Positions 35,808-44,064 of a stretch of DNA of 64,000 nucleotides are shown piece by piece (the first letter of the stretch is position 1; each line of letters begins with the position of its first letter). The notes below the pieces were generated by a model. That model saw nothing but the letters and a program-made list of their open reading frames with translations, made no database searches and had not been told where the DNA came from. The stretch is taken from NCBI GenBank assembly GCA_041398665.1, contig JAWKUH010000019.1, forward strand, positions 31,699-95,698, in the 5' to 3' direction. Source of the DNA: Rohdeia sp041398665. GTDB taxonomy: Bacteria; Planctomycetota; UBA1135; GCA-002686595. A program made the position numbers and the translations under genes.

Positions 35808-36505
35808 AGCCTCCCCATCGAAGCAGCGACTCCGGCCTGCCCGCGGAGTCGTCGGACGAGGAACTCGCCGGCCGCGCGGCCGACGGGGAGGTCCGTGCGT
35901 TCGAGGAACTCGTCGAGCGATTCGGCGGTCAGGTCGTGGCGGCCCTCGAGAAGCTCGTCGGCGACCACCATCTCGCGCTCGACGCGGCACAGGACGTCTG
36001 GATCAAGGTGCACCGGAGCCTCCCGCGCTACCGCAAGGGCGCGCGCTTCCGTCCGTGGCTCTTCGCGATCGCGCTCAACCACGGTCGCGACGTGCTCCGC
36101 ATGCGCGCGCGCCGTCCGGACACGGCGGCCGGGAGCGAGGCCTTCGACGACGCGCGTCCCGACCCCACCCTGCTCGCGCCGCGCTCGCTCGATCCCGGCG
36201 CGCGCGTCCTCGACCGCGGCGCGATCGCAGCGGTGCTCCAGCGCATCGACGCGACCTTCCGCGAAGCCCTCGTGCTCGTCGACGTCCTCGGCGTCGGCTA
36301 CGAGGAAGCCGCGCTCTCCCTCGACACCGCCGTCGGCACCGTCAAGTCGCGCGTGCACCGCGCGCGCCTCGCCTTCCGCGACGCGTGGCTCGCGCACGAG
36401 AACGGCACCGCGGCGCCCGCCCGCCGCGCGACGCTCGACCCGTCGATCCCGCCGCCTCCTCCCGCGACCGCGCGACGTCCGCGCCCGCTCCGCAGCCAGT
36501 CATGA
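35804..36505 (+). CDS. ECF-type RNA polymerase sigma factor
   Basis: 233 residues from a TTG at 35804; no better start precedes region 2. Sigma region 2 is clear (VRAFEELVERFGGQVVAALE, then DAAQDVWIKVHRSLPRYRKG, ARFRPWLFAIALNHGRDVLR), and region 4 follows (FREALVLVDVLGVGYEEAAL, TAVGTVKSRVHRARLAFRDA). The last 40 residues are proline/arginine-rich. It would redirect RNA polymerase under envelope or environmental stress. The stop overlaps the anti-sigma start (ATGA), the usual coupling of the pair. Confidence 0.9.
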   Translation: MKPPHRSSDSGLPAESSDEELAGRAADGEVRAFEELVERFGGQVVAALEKLVGDHHLALDAAQDVWIKVHRSLPRYRKGARFRPWLFAIALNHGRDVLRMRARRPDTAAGSEAFDDARPDPTLLAPRSLDPGARVLDRGAIAAVLQRIDATFREALVLVDVLGVGYEEAALSLDTAVGTVKSRVHRARLAFRDAWLAHENGTAAPARRATLDPSIPPPPPATARRPRPLRSQS

Positions 36506-37662
36506 AGCAGGACCACGTCCTCGACCTCCTGTCCGCACGTCTCGACGGCGAGCTCCCGTCCGACGACGCCGCGCGCTTCGACGCGCACGTCGCCGCGTGC
36601 GACGCGTGCCGCCGCGAGTACGAGTCGTTCGCCGCGGCGCTCGCCATTCTGCAGGACGAGCCGATCGCGCCCGCGCCCCGCGAGCACGTCGACGCCGTCA
36701 TGGCGGCGGTGCTCGCGGACCGCGGCGAAGCCGCCCGGCGCCGCACGTTCCCGCCGATCCTCGTGCTCGCGAGCCACGTCGCCGCCGCCGCCGTCGGTGC
36801 CTTCGTCCTGTTCCTCGTTCGCGGTCACGACGCTCGGCTCGCGCCGCCGACGAACGGGGACGACGGGCGCGGCGCCGAGATGGCCGACGCGGAACACGCC
36901 TCCGATCCGAACGCGTCCGCTCCGGCCGTCACCTCCACGAGCGCGCCGTCCACCAACGTGCCCGAGGTCGTCGAGCGCTTCGTCCCGTTCCCGGTCACCG
37001 TGCGGGTCGCGCGCAGCGAGCGCGCGCCGGCGGCTCCGCCGATCGATCCGCTGCGCGCGGCGGACATCGAGTCGCGCCGCGCCCTCGCCCGCTCGAACGA
37101 GCGCCTCGCGCGGCGCGCCGACGCCCTCGCCGCCGCGCTCGACGCGGGCGGCCGCGCGCTCGACCTGCTCGCCGTGAACGCGAGTCGCGCCGAGGAGCGC
37201 CGTCGAGGTGCCGTCGCGACTCGACGAAGCCGCGCGCGCCGGAGCGTCGCGGACCTGGCGGACGACTCGCGAACTCCCGGAACCGCTCGTCGAACCCCGC
37301 CGCGCATCGACCGACTCTGCGCGGCGACGACGCGCGGCCCCGTCGCGGTGACCCGCGACGGCGATCGCGTGGTCGTCGCGACGAGCGGGTCGACGGAGGA
37401 GATCGTCCCGGCCCTGCTCGCCTACCTCGACGACGCCGACCCCGCGGTGCGCGCCGCGGTCGACCGCAGGCTCCGCGGCGTCGCCCGCGAACTCGGGACG
37501 CCCGCTCCCGGCGCCGCGGACCCCGACGACGACGCGCCCTGGTGGCGCTCGCAGCGCGCGCGCGCCGCGGCGGAGGACGGCGACGAACCCGCGGCGCTCC
37601 CCGACGCGGAGGCGTGGAAGGCCTGGTGGGTGCGGACGCGCGGTCAGGTCGCCATGAACTGA
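36502..37662 (+). CDS. Anti-sigma factor with zinc-finger domain and one membrane segment
   Basis: 386 residues. The N-terminal anti-sigma zinc finger has H29-x3-C33-x2-C36 (AHVAACDACRREY), which holds the sigma factor at the membrane. One membrane helix (about 84-107, PPILVLASHVAAAAVGAFVL) follows. The remaining 280 residues should lie outside the membrane and end in AYLDDADPAVRAAVDRRL and ALPDAEAWKAWWVR, a HEAT-like planctomycete ending. Residues about 205-240 are arginine-rich and fit less well than the +1 frame over the same bases, so a pair of compensating indels near 37200 and 37320 is possible. It is coupled to the sigma gene. Confidence 0.82.
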   Translation: MKQDHVLDLLSARLDGELPSDDAARFDAHVAACDACRREYESFAAALAILQDEPIAPAPREHVDAVMAAVLADRGEAARRRTFPPILVLASHVAAAAVGAFVLFLVRGHDARLAPPTNGDDGRGAEMADAEHASDPNASAPAVTSTSAPSTNVPEVVERFVPFPVTVRVARSERAPAAPPIDPLRAADIESRRALARSNERLARRADALAAALDAGGRALDLLAVNASRAEERRRGAVATRRSRARRSVADLADDSRTPGTARRTPPRIDRLCAATTRGPVAVTRDGDRVVVATSGSTEEIVPALLAYLDDADPAVRAAVDRRLRGVARELGTPAPGAADPDDDAPWWRSQRARAAAEDGDEPAALPDAEAWKAWWVRTRGQVAMN

Positions 37663-37776
37663 GCTCGATCGGCGCGATCGACACGACTCCCGGAACCGCG
37701 CGCGCTCCCGCCGCGTACCCTGCGCGAACCGCTCGCCTCCGCGAGCGCGACGCGCCCACCCACGAACCCACCCCAC

Positions 37777-38943
37777 GTGAAACGCATCCTCCCCCTCCTC
37801 CTCCTCTGCGTCCTGCCGATCTCGTGCGTCTCGTCGCGATCGGTCCGCATCTCGAGCAGCGACACGCTGCTCCTGCAGAAGAACCTCACCGAGGGCGGTT
37901 CGACGAGCTGGCGACTGCACGCGAGCGGCGCCGACCGCCCGACGCTCGACCGCACGGACGAGCGGAACCGCGACGTCGCGTACCTCGGCGTCCGCGTCCG
38001 GACGCTCGACGACGCGTCGGCCGCGCGCCTCGGCGCCACGGCCTGGTCGGGCGTGCGCGTGACGCAGGTCACGAAGGGGACGGCCGCCGACAAGGCCGGC
38101 TTGCGCGTCGACGACGTCATCTACGGCTTCGACGACAAGCCGATCTCCAGCGAGGAGCAGTTCACGGGCCTGGTGCAGAGCCAGCTCGCGCCGGGGCGAC
38201 AGACCGTTGCCACCGTCCACCGCCAGGGGTCCGACGGTCAGGGCATCAGCATGGCCGTCGCCATCGTCCCCGACTCGAGGGAGGTCACGGACTCCGCGAC
38301 GGAGTCGATCGAGCTCGAGAGTTCCTCGGTCGTGCGTCAGCTCACCGGTCTGCAGGCCGCCGAGCTCACCCCCGAACTCTCGAAGGAAGTGGCCGGCATC
38401 GAGTCTCCGACGGTCTACGTCGCCTCCGTCGGCGTCGGCACGCCGGCCTACATGGCGGGACTGCGCGCGGGCGACCGGCTGCTCAAGGTCGACGGGCGCG
38501 ACGTCACCGACCTCGACGACCTGCGCGGCGCCGTCATGGGTCGAGCGCGCGAACGCGGCATCGCGCTCAGTGCGGGCGACGAGCGCGTCATCGAGACGGC
38601 GCGCGGCGTCGAGGGTCCGGTCGAGATCCAGGTCGCGGGTCCGCTCGGATCGCACACCGCGAAGCTCGACGTGCGTTCGGACCTCGGCGAGTACGGCTCG
38701 ATCGACATCCCGATCCTGTTCGACTGCGACTCGAGCGTGTCGCACACCGACTGGTCGTTCCTCGACTTCATCTTCCAGTTCGGCGCGAACTACCGCGGCA
38801 GCTACCTGCCGTCGAACACGCGCAAGCCGGCGCGCTCCACCTTCTTCTCGATGCTGCCCTTCGGCTTCTACGAGCAAGAGAAGCACCCGGGCGACGCGCG
38901 CTACTGCGTGCTGTGGTTCATCGAGTGGGAGAGGTTCGAGTGA
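37777..38943 (+). CDS. Lipoprotein with two PDZ domains
   Basis: 388 residues from a GTG at 37777. The signal sequence KRILPLLLLCVLPISC ends in a probable lipidation cysteine (C17). PDZ 1 (about 68-155) shows YLGVRVRTLDD, KGTAADKAGLRVDDVIYGFD and the SEEQF strand; PDZ 2 (about 205-265) shows YMAGLRAGDRLLKVDGRDV. No protease domain accompanies them, so this is an adaptor or scaffold in the envelope, as with the PDZ-only partners of HtrA-like proteases. It follows the sigma/anti-sigma operon by 114 bases and may belong to its regulon; that is inference. Confidence 0.8.
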   Translation: MKRILPLLLLCVLPISCVSSRSVRISSSDTLLLQKNLTEGGSTSWRLHASGADRPTLDRTDERNRDVAYLGVRVRTLDDASAARLGATAWSGVRVTQVTKGTAADKAGLRVDDVIYGFDDKPISSEEQFTGLVQSQLAPGRQTVATVHRQGSDGQGISMAVAIVPDSREVTDSATESIELESSSVVRQLTGLQAAELTPELSKEVAGIESPTVYVASVGVGTPAYMAGLRAGDRLLKVDGRDVTDLDDLRGAVMGRARERGIALSAGDERVIETARGVEGPVEIQVAGPLGSHTAKLDVRSDLGEYGSIDIPILFDCDSSVSHTDWSFLDFIFQFGANYRGSYLPSNTRKPARSTFFSMLPFGFYEQEKHPGDARYCVLWFIEWERFE

Positions 38944-38967
38944 GCGCTCGATAGCACCGCCGGAGCG

Positions 38968-40065
38968 TCACTCCCCCGCGTGCGAGTGGCTGCCGAGGGT
39001 CGCCGTGATCTGCACGGCGACCCTCGTCTCGTCGGTGGAGGCATCGCCGAACGTGCCGCCGACCTCGACGCGCACGCGGACGTGCTCCACCGGACGGTGC
39101 GTCCACGCCACCGACGCGTGGGACTCTCGCGGCAGACCCGGTTCTCCGCGTTCGACGGAGCCGAGGACGACGCCGAGCGCGTCGCGCGCCCCGAGGCGCC
39201 GCTCGCCCCACAGGTACCAGCCGGACGCGCGGTCGTCGACGACGACGAGCGACGTCCCGCCGGCGGCGCGCACCGCACCGAGGGCGCCGTCGGCGACGAG
39301 GAACTCCCCCCCGAAGGTCCACGGCGGGTCGGTCCCGCGGTCGAGTCCGCCGAGCGTGGCCTCGACGCCGAGGACCGTGTTCTCGAGGCCCGCGACACCG
39401 AGTCCGAGATCGTCGTCGGCGAAGGCGAAGCGTCCGAGTCGGCGCAACGAGAGTCCGTACCGCAACCGAGCACCCGACGGCGGGCCGAGCTCGTGCGTGA
39501 GCCGCGCGACGAGATCGAGATCGCCGGAGCGGCGGCGCTCGCCGAACTCGACCGACGTCCCTCCGACCTCCTCGCCCAGGCCGGCGAAGATCCCGAGCGT
39601 CGTTCGGACCGTCGACCTCGCACCGAGTCGGAACCTGCCGGCGTACTCGATCCCGCTCCCGCCGAGTTCGTCGCCGAGGAACGCCTCGAGGACCAGCGGA
39701 CGATCGACGTAGGGCAGCTCGTGGACGTGCTCGCGCATCGTCGGTCCGAAGTCCGCGAAGAAGCGTCCGAACGAGAAGGAGACACGCGGATCGGCGCCGC
39801 TCCATGCGATCGCCGCCTCTTCGATCGCGATCCCGTCGGCGTCGGCGACACCGACGGCGCGAACCGACCAGTGGTCGTCGATCGAGCCGCCGAGCTCGAT
39901 CTCGAGTGCGCGCAGCTCGGCGTCGAGACCGTCGTCGGTCCCGTCGCGGGCCGTGGCGAGCACGTCGACGACCGCGCCGACGTGGATCTCGTGCGGGTCG
40001 AGCGAGCCGTGCGGTTCGTGCGGTGCTTCCTGCGGCGCGAGCGCGAGGAGGAGCGTCGTGAGCAT
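38968..40065 (-). CDS. Histidine-rich-N-terminus outer-membrane barrel protein, probably zinc-related
   Basis: 365 residues from the ATG at 40065. After a short signal sequence comes a histidine-containing segment (EAPHEPHGSLDPHEIHVG). The rest alternates amphipathic strands: RVSFSFGRFFADFGPTMREH, HELPYVDRPLVLEAFLGDEL, YAGRFRLGARSTVRTTLGIF, ending VAVQITATLGSHSHAGE. This layout (GRFFADFG...H-LPYVDRP) is what I know from zinc-regulated porin-like proteins of Gram-negative bacteria. It follows the zinc-sensor-type ArsR gene on the same strand, 129 bases downstream. Export or uptake of zinc across the outer membrane is therefore plausible; direction is unknown. Confidence 0.68.
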   Translation of the reverse strand: MLTTLLLALAPQEAPHEPHGSLDPHEIHVGAVVDVLATARDGTDDGLDAELRALEIELGGSIDDHWSVRAVGVADADGIAIEEAAIAWSGADPRVSFSFGRFFADFGPTMREHVHELPYVDRPLVLEAFLGDELGGSGIEYAGRFRLGARSTVRTTLGIFAGLGEEVGGTSVEFGERRRSGDLDLVARLTHELGPPSGARLRYGLSLRRLGRFAFADDDLGLGVAGLENTVLGVEATLGGLDRGTDPPWTFGGEFLVADGALGAVRAAGGTSLVVVDDRASGWYLWGERRLGARDALGVVLGSVERGEPGLPRESHASVAWTHRPVEHVRVRVEVGGTFGDASTDETRVAVQITATLGSHSHAGE

Positions 40066-40194
40066 CCGTGTGCCTCCGTGGACGTGGAGGGCGCACGATG
40101 GCGGATTGCACGGAGCGACGGCTGGACGCTTCGACAAGCACCGGAGCAATGGGCGGAGCCGACCACGCGGGCGTCCGCTCGTCGCACGGCTCGC

Positions 40195-40554
40195 TCACTC
40201 CATGGCGTGGTCGAGCGCATCGCGCACGAGGTGCAGGACGTGCTCGTCCGCGAGCGCGTAGTGCACGTGGCGCCCGTCGCGGCGGCGCGACACCAGGCCG
40301 GCGTGCTCGAGCAGACGCATGCGGTGCGACACGGTCGAGAGCGGCTCGTCGAAGGTGGCTGCGATCTCGCTGACGCAGATCTCGCCGCGCGCGAGCAGCT
40401 CGAGGGTGCGCAGCCGCTGCTCGTCGCCGAGTGCCTTGAACAGTTGGACCGCGCCGCGGAAGGCGACGTCGGGGAACGTCGGAGCGGGGCGCGCGCCGTG
40501 CTCGGTCGGAGCGCACGCGGGTTCGGCGGCGGGCTTGGTGTCGTCGGACGACAT
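40195..40554 (-). CDS. Zinc-sensing ArsR/SmtB-type repressor
   Basis: 119 residues. The winged helix runs from FKALGDEQRLRTLELLARGE through EICVSEIAATF to the recognition helix EPLSTVSHRMRLLEHAGLVS and wing RRDGRHVHYAL. The C-terminal helix carries D103-x-H105, H116 and E119, the same spacing as the alpha-5 zinc site of SmtB (D104, H106, H117, E120). The EICV motif keeps C60 at the alpha-3N position. It should release DNA when zinc is bound at the dimer interface. The target is probably the adjacent barrel-protein gene and itself. No convincing 12-2-12 operator was found upstream. Confidence 0.85.
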   Translation of the reverse strand: MSSDDTKPAAEPACAPTEHGARPAPTFPDVAFRGAVQLFKALGDEQRLRTLELLARGEICVSEIAATFDEPLSTVSHRMRLLEHAGLVSRRRDGRHVHYALADEHVLHLVRDALDHAME

Positions 40555-40599
40555 CGGGTGGAAGTGTACGGGGGCGATGGCCGGGGCGAGGCCAGCCGC

Positions 40600-40810
40600 G
40601 CCTTCGGCGCCGAAGACCACGCAATTCGACACGAAGGGAACACAGGAAGGACACGAAGAACGCGAAGGCGCCGCTTCGCGGCGCAAGACACGGGACCCGC
40701 GGGCGCTTCGCGCCTGCGGCCCTGCGTCCTTCCGTGTGTTCCGCCGCCGAAGGCGGCGCCTTCCGGTTCTTCGCCTTCTTCGTGTTGATCTCGCGTGGCC
40801 CGAAGCGCCA
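40600..40810. repeat. Composite inverted repeat C
   Basis: The 321-bp gap between the ArsR gene and the small membrane protein gene holds a nested set of complementary tracts. Purine-rich blocks on the left (ACACGAAGG, GGAACACAGGAAGGACACG, AAGAACGCGAAGG) are matched on the right by GTCCTTCCGTGTGTTCC and TTCTTCGCCTTCTTCGTGTT. GGCGCCGC-TTCG-CGGCGC and CGCCGCCGAAGGCGGCG hairpins lie between and within the arms, as in elements A and B. It is not coding as far as I can see. Confidence 0.6.
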
Positions 40811-40875
40811 CGCTGTAGCCCCCACGCGACCGAAGGTCGCGTTCCTGCGGACTCCCGCAACCGAACCTCGCCCCC

Positions 40876-41076
40876 CTACTTCGGCTCTTCGACCACCGTC
40901 GAAGCGTCGCTCGGCGCGTCGGCGTCGCGCACGCCGGTCGGGCCGTCGGGGCGCACGCGCTCGTCGAGGCCGACGAAGAACAGCTTCGAGGCCGCGAACA
41001 TGCCGACCGCGAGGACGAGGAGGATCGCGAGGAAGAGGAGCTTCGACCGCGTCGTGCGTTCGCCGGACTCGTTCAT
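40876..41076 (-). CDS. Small single-pass membrane protein
   Basis: 66 residues. One membrane helix (about 13-31, LLFLAILLVLAVGMFAASKL) is preceded by a short basic segment (TTRSK) and followed by an acidic tail (DADAPSDASTVVEEPK). The ATG at 41076 overlaps the stop of the hydrolase/OsmC gene by four bases (ATGA), so it is made with it. No family was recognised. The charge pattern predicts an inside N-terminus and an outside tail. Confidence 0.6.
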   Translation of the reverse strand: MNESGERTTRSKLLFLAILLVLAVGMFAASKLFFVGLDERVRPDGPTGVRDADAPSDASTVVEEPK

Positions 41077-42293
41077 CGCGCGGGCTCCGCGAGGCGCGTC
41101 GTGACCTCGCGCCCGTTCTCGGTCAACGTTCGGTGGACCGGACACTTGTTCGCGATCTCGAGGAGCCGCTCGCGCTGCTCCCCGTCGAGGTCGCCGCCGA
41201 GCTCGATCACGCGCTCGAAGCGATCGATCGTGCGCGGCCCGTCGCCGCTCTCGTTCTTCACGGACTCCCAGTCGACCGTGACGCGCACGGACTCGAGCGG
41301 CCACTTCTTCCGCTGCGCGTACAGCTCGATCGTCATCGCGGTGCACGTCCCGAGCCCGGCCTCGAGCAGGTCGTAGGGACTCGGCCCGCGGTCGGTCCCG
41401 CCGAGCGACTCCGGCTCGTCCGCGTCGAACGCGTGGCGCCCCACGCGCACGCGGTGGTGCAGACCCTGGAGACGCTCGACGACGACACGGTGCTCCGGAA
41501 GCGGCTCGCCCGACGCAGCCTCCTCGGACGCACCGACGTAGCGCGTCGCCCAGGCCGCGAGCACGTCGGCGGCCCAGGCGGCGTCGGCCTTCTTCGACAG
41601 GAGGTGGTCGGCGCCGTCGAGCGAGACGAAGCTCTTCGGGTGGCGCGCGGACTCGTAGAGCGCACGCGCGTGCTCGATCGACACGATCTCGTCGACCGGC
41701 GAGTGCATGACGAGCAGCGCGCGGCGCAGGTCGCCGAGTTGCAGCTTCCCGGCGTGCTCGTGCAGGTCGTCGAGGAACTCGCGCTTCAACGTGAAGCTGC
41801 GGCCGGCGATCTCGACCGGCGCCTCGCCGCCCGGCGGCAGGCCGTCGAGCGCGCACGCGACGAGGTGCTCGACGTGCGAGGGGTCGCTCGGCGCGCCGAT
41901 CGTCGCCACCGCGCGCACGCTCTCGAGGCGCTGCGCCGCGACGAGGACGGCGGCACCGCCGAGCGAGTGTCCGACGAGAAGCGTCGGCGCGGCGTGCTCG
42001 CGCCCGAGCGCCTCCGCCGCGGCGACGAGGTCGTCGACGTTCGACGAGAAGCTCGTGTTCGCGAAGTCCCCGTCGCTCCCGCCGAGCCCCGTGAAGTCGA
42101 AGCGCAGCACCGCGATGCCGTGCTCGGCGAGTCGCCGCGCGACGCGCGTCGCCGCCGCGCTGTCCTTGCTGCACGTGAAGCAGTGCGCGAACAGTGCGAA
42201 GGCGCGCGGCTCGTCCGCGGGCCACTCCAGCCTCCCGGTGAGGACGATGCCTCCCGAGGTCTCGAAGTCGAAGCGTTCCGTGCGTGCGGTCAT
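41073..42293 (-). CDS. Bifunctional alpha/beta hydrolase - OsmC protein
   Basis: 406 residues. The N-terminal hydrolase (1-255) has the nucleophile elbow LLVGHSLGGAA (S110), an aspartate in MHSPVDEIVS and H230 in LDGADHLLS. The C-terminal OsmC domain (about 265-406) has the two redox cysteines C317 (EAGLGTCTAMT) and C384 (NKCPVHRTL), which reduce organic peroxides. This fusion is known in several bacteria. The hydrolase may release an acyl peroxide or detoxify a lipid ester. The ATG at 42293 follows the natural stop of the SGNH gene by 26 bases. With the indels in that gene the frame is open from 44510, but the separate start is the sensible reading. Confidence 0.88.
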   Translation of the reverse strand: MTARTERFDFETSGGIVLTGRLEWPADEPRAFALFAHCFTCSKDSAAATRVARRLAEHGIAVLRFDFTGLGGSDGDFANTSFSSNVDDLVAAAEALGREHAAPTLLVGHSLGGAAVLVAAQRLESVRAVATIGAPSDPSHVEHLVACALDGLPPGGEAPVEIAGRSFTLKREFLDDLHEHAGKLQLGDLRRALLVMHSPVDEIVSIEHARALYESARHPKSFVSLDGADHLLSKKADAAWAADVLAAWATRYVGASEEAASGEPLPEHRVVVERLQGLHHRVRVGRHAFDADEPESLGGTDRGPSPYDLLEAGLGTCTAMTIELYAQRKKWPLESVRVTVDWESVKNESGDGPRTIDRFERVIELGGDLDGEQRERLLEIANKCPVHRTLTENGREVTTRLAEPAR

Positions 42294-42319
42294 GGGCCCG
42301 TCGTCCTTCCGTCCTCTTC

Positions 42320-43988
42320 CTACTCGGGCACGACGATCGGCGCCGTCGTGCGTACCTCGGAACTCGTCGTGCTTCTCGCCGCGCGGAACGACGAGCGCCT
42401 GGACGAAGAGCGTTCCCGTGCGCTCCGCCGGCAGCGCCACCTCGACGCGTCCGCCGTCACCGACGACGACGTCGGCGGGCGGCGCGGCGAGCGCGGTCAC
42501 GTCGATCGCGATGGAGCCGAACGGGATCGCGCGCGGCGGATCGAGCGCCGCGCTCGAGAAGTGCACGATCGCGCGGTCGCCGGGGCGCGCGCACGACCAG
42601 GGTCCCGGGACCGTCGAGCTCGATCGAGGGCGCGACGAGCGTGATCGCGTCGTGCGCGATCGCGACGCCGCTCTCGCTCTGGACGAGCACGTCGTGCACG
42701 CCCGGTGCGTTCGTCGCGAGCGTGCCGCGCAGCCGACCGTCGCCGAGACGCTCCACGTCGAGCAGCGGCGCGCCGCCCACGACGACCGCCGGCGTCGGAC
42801 CTCCGTCGCGGAGACCGTCGACGCGCACCTCGATCGCGACGTCGCCGAGCGCGGAGACCTCGTCCGGCTCCACCGACTCGATCGCGAGCCGTCCCGCCGC
42901 GCTCGACGGCGGGTCGCCGAGGACTCGAACGACCTCGTCGGCCACGAGCGGGACGACGCGCCCCACAGTTCGACCGTGGGGTGCACGAAGTCGCTGAAGA
43001 GGCGTTCGTCGGCGAGTCCGCTCGACCGCGCGACGCTCGAACCGTCGACGATCGGCGCGCGTTCCGCGGTCGCGGCGCGACGCACGCTCGCGGTCCTCGA
43101 CGACGCGACCGGTCGTTCCCCGCTCTGTCGCGGCGGGTGCGCGGGGAGCACGACGACCGACTCGCAGCCCGCGTCCCGCGCGCGATCGACGAGGGCGCGC
43201 ACGCGCGGCTCGACCTCGTCGGCGGCGACGCGCGGCGGTGCCGCGCCGTCCTCCTCGCCGCCGTCGGCGACCGGCGCGGAACCGCCGCCCAGCCACTCGC
43301 GCAGCGCGGACACGATCGCCGAGCTTCCGATCGGACCGCGCCGCTCTCGACTGGCGAGGACGTCGACGTCGCTCGCCCCGGTGCTCGGCGCTCCGTCGTT
43401 CCACGCGGCGACGTAGAGCACCGCGGCCCTCGGCCGGTACTCGCGCAGCGCGACCTCGAGTTCGCGACCGATCTGCACGGTCGACCAACCCGGTACGCCG
43501 AGGTTGAGGACCTGCACGCGCGTGCGGTCGTAGCCGCGCGCCTCGAGCTCGAGCGCGAGCCGCTCGGGCAGCGTGTCCGCCGTCTCGACGCCGATGCCGT
43601 AGACGCACGAGTCGCCGAGCACGACGACGCGGACGACGTCGTCGGGGACCGGCTCGGCGGGCCGCCCGCGCCACGGCCACGCGCCGATCGCGTAGCCGCC
43701 GGCGTGCTCCGCGCACGAGCGGTGGTCCGGCTCGAGCGCGTAGCCGAGCAGGTCGTCGGTCCTGAGCAGCGCGCCGAGCTCGAGCGCGATCCCGAGCTCG
43801 CCGTCGCCGCCGCGCACGCGCTCCGTCACGACCAGCGGCGCGTTGCCGCCGTAGCCCGCCGCGCGCAGCGCGATCTCCAGCACGCCGACGCCGACCGCCG
43901 TGATCGCGCTACCGAGCAGGAGCGCACGGAGTCGCCCGCGGCCGCCGCGGCGAGCCGAGCGAGGAAGTTCGGTCGTCGAAGGACGCAT
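42320..43988 (-). pseudogene. SGNH/GDSL hydrolase-like protein, paralogue with three indels
   Basis: The ATG at 43988 begins a membrane-anchored protein like its neighbour at 44065: an N-terminal helix (LRALLLGSAITAVGVGVLEI), GDS motif VVVLGDSCVYGIGVE, YVAAWNDG and DFVHPTVELWG. Directly after ELWG the homology moves frame (RVVPLVADEVVRVLGD, then ALGDVAIEVRVDGLRDGG); the run of four G there needs one more. Near 42580 it returns (PGDRAIVHFSSAALDPPRAI), and near 42370 an extra C shifts it again; without that C the ending is VRTTAPIVVPE and stop at 42320. As sequenced, about 125 residues are translated out of frame and the true stop is missed. Errors or recent decay are equally possible. Confidence 0.72.
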
Positions 43989-44064
43989 GGTCGCGGGGCC
44001 GCGGCTGCGGCGGGAGTCAGGATAGCCATCGCGCTCGCCCGCACCCTCGCCGCGATCCGGCGAC

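Noticed and set aside
34651..40810. CRISPR array
   Set aside because: The repeats are inverted, of unequal length and widely spaced, with no regular direct repeat/spacer pattern and no cas genes.
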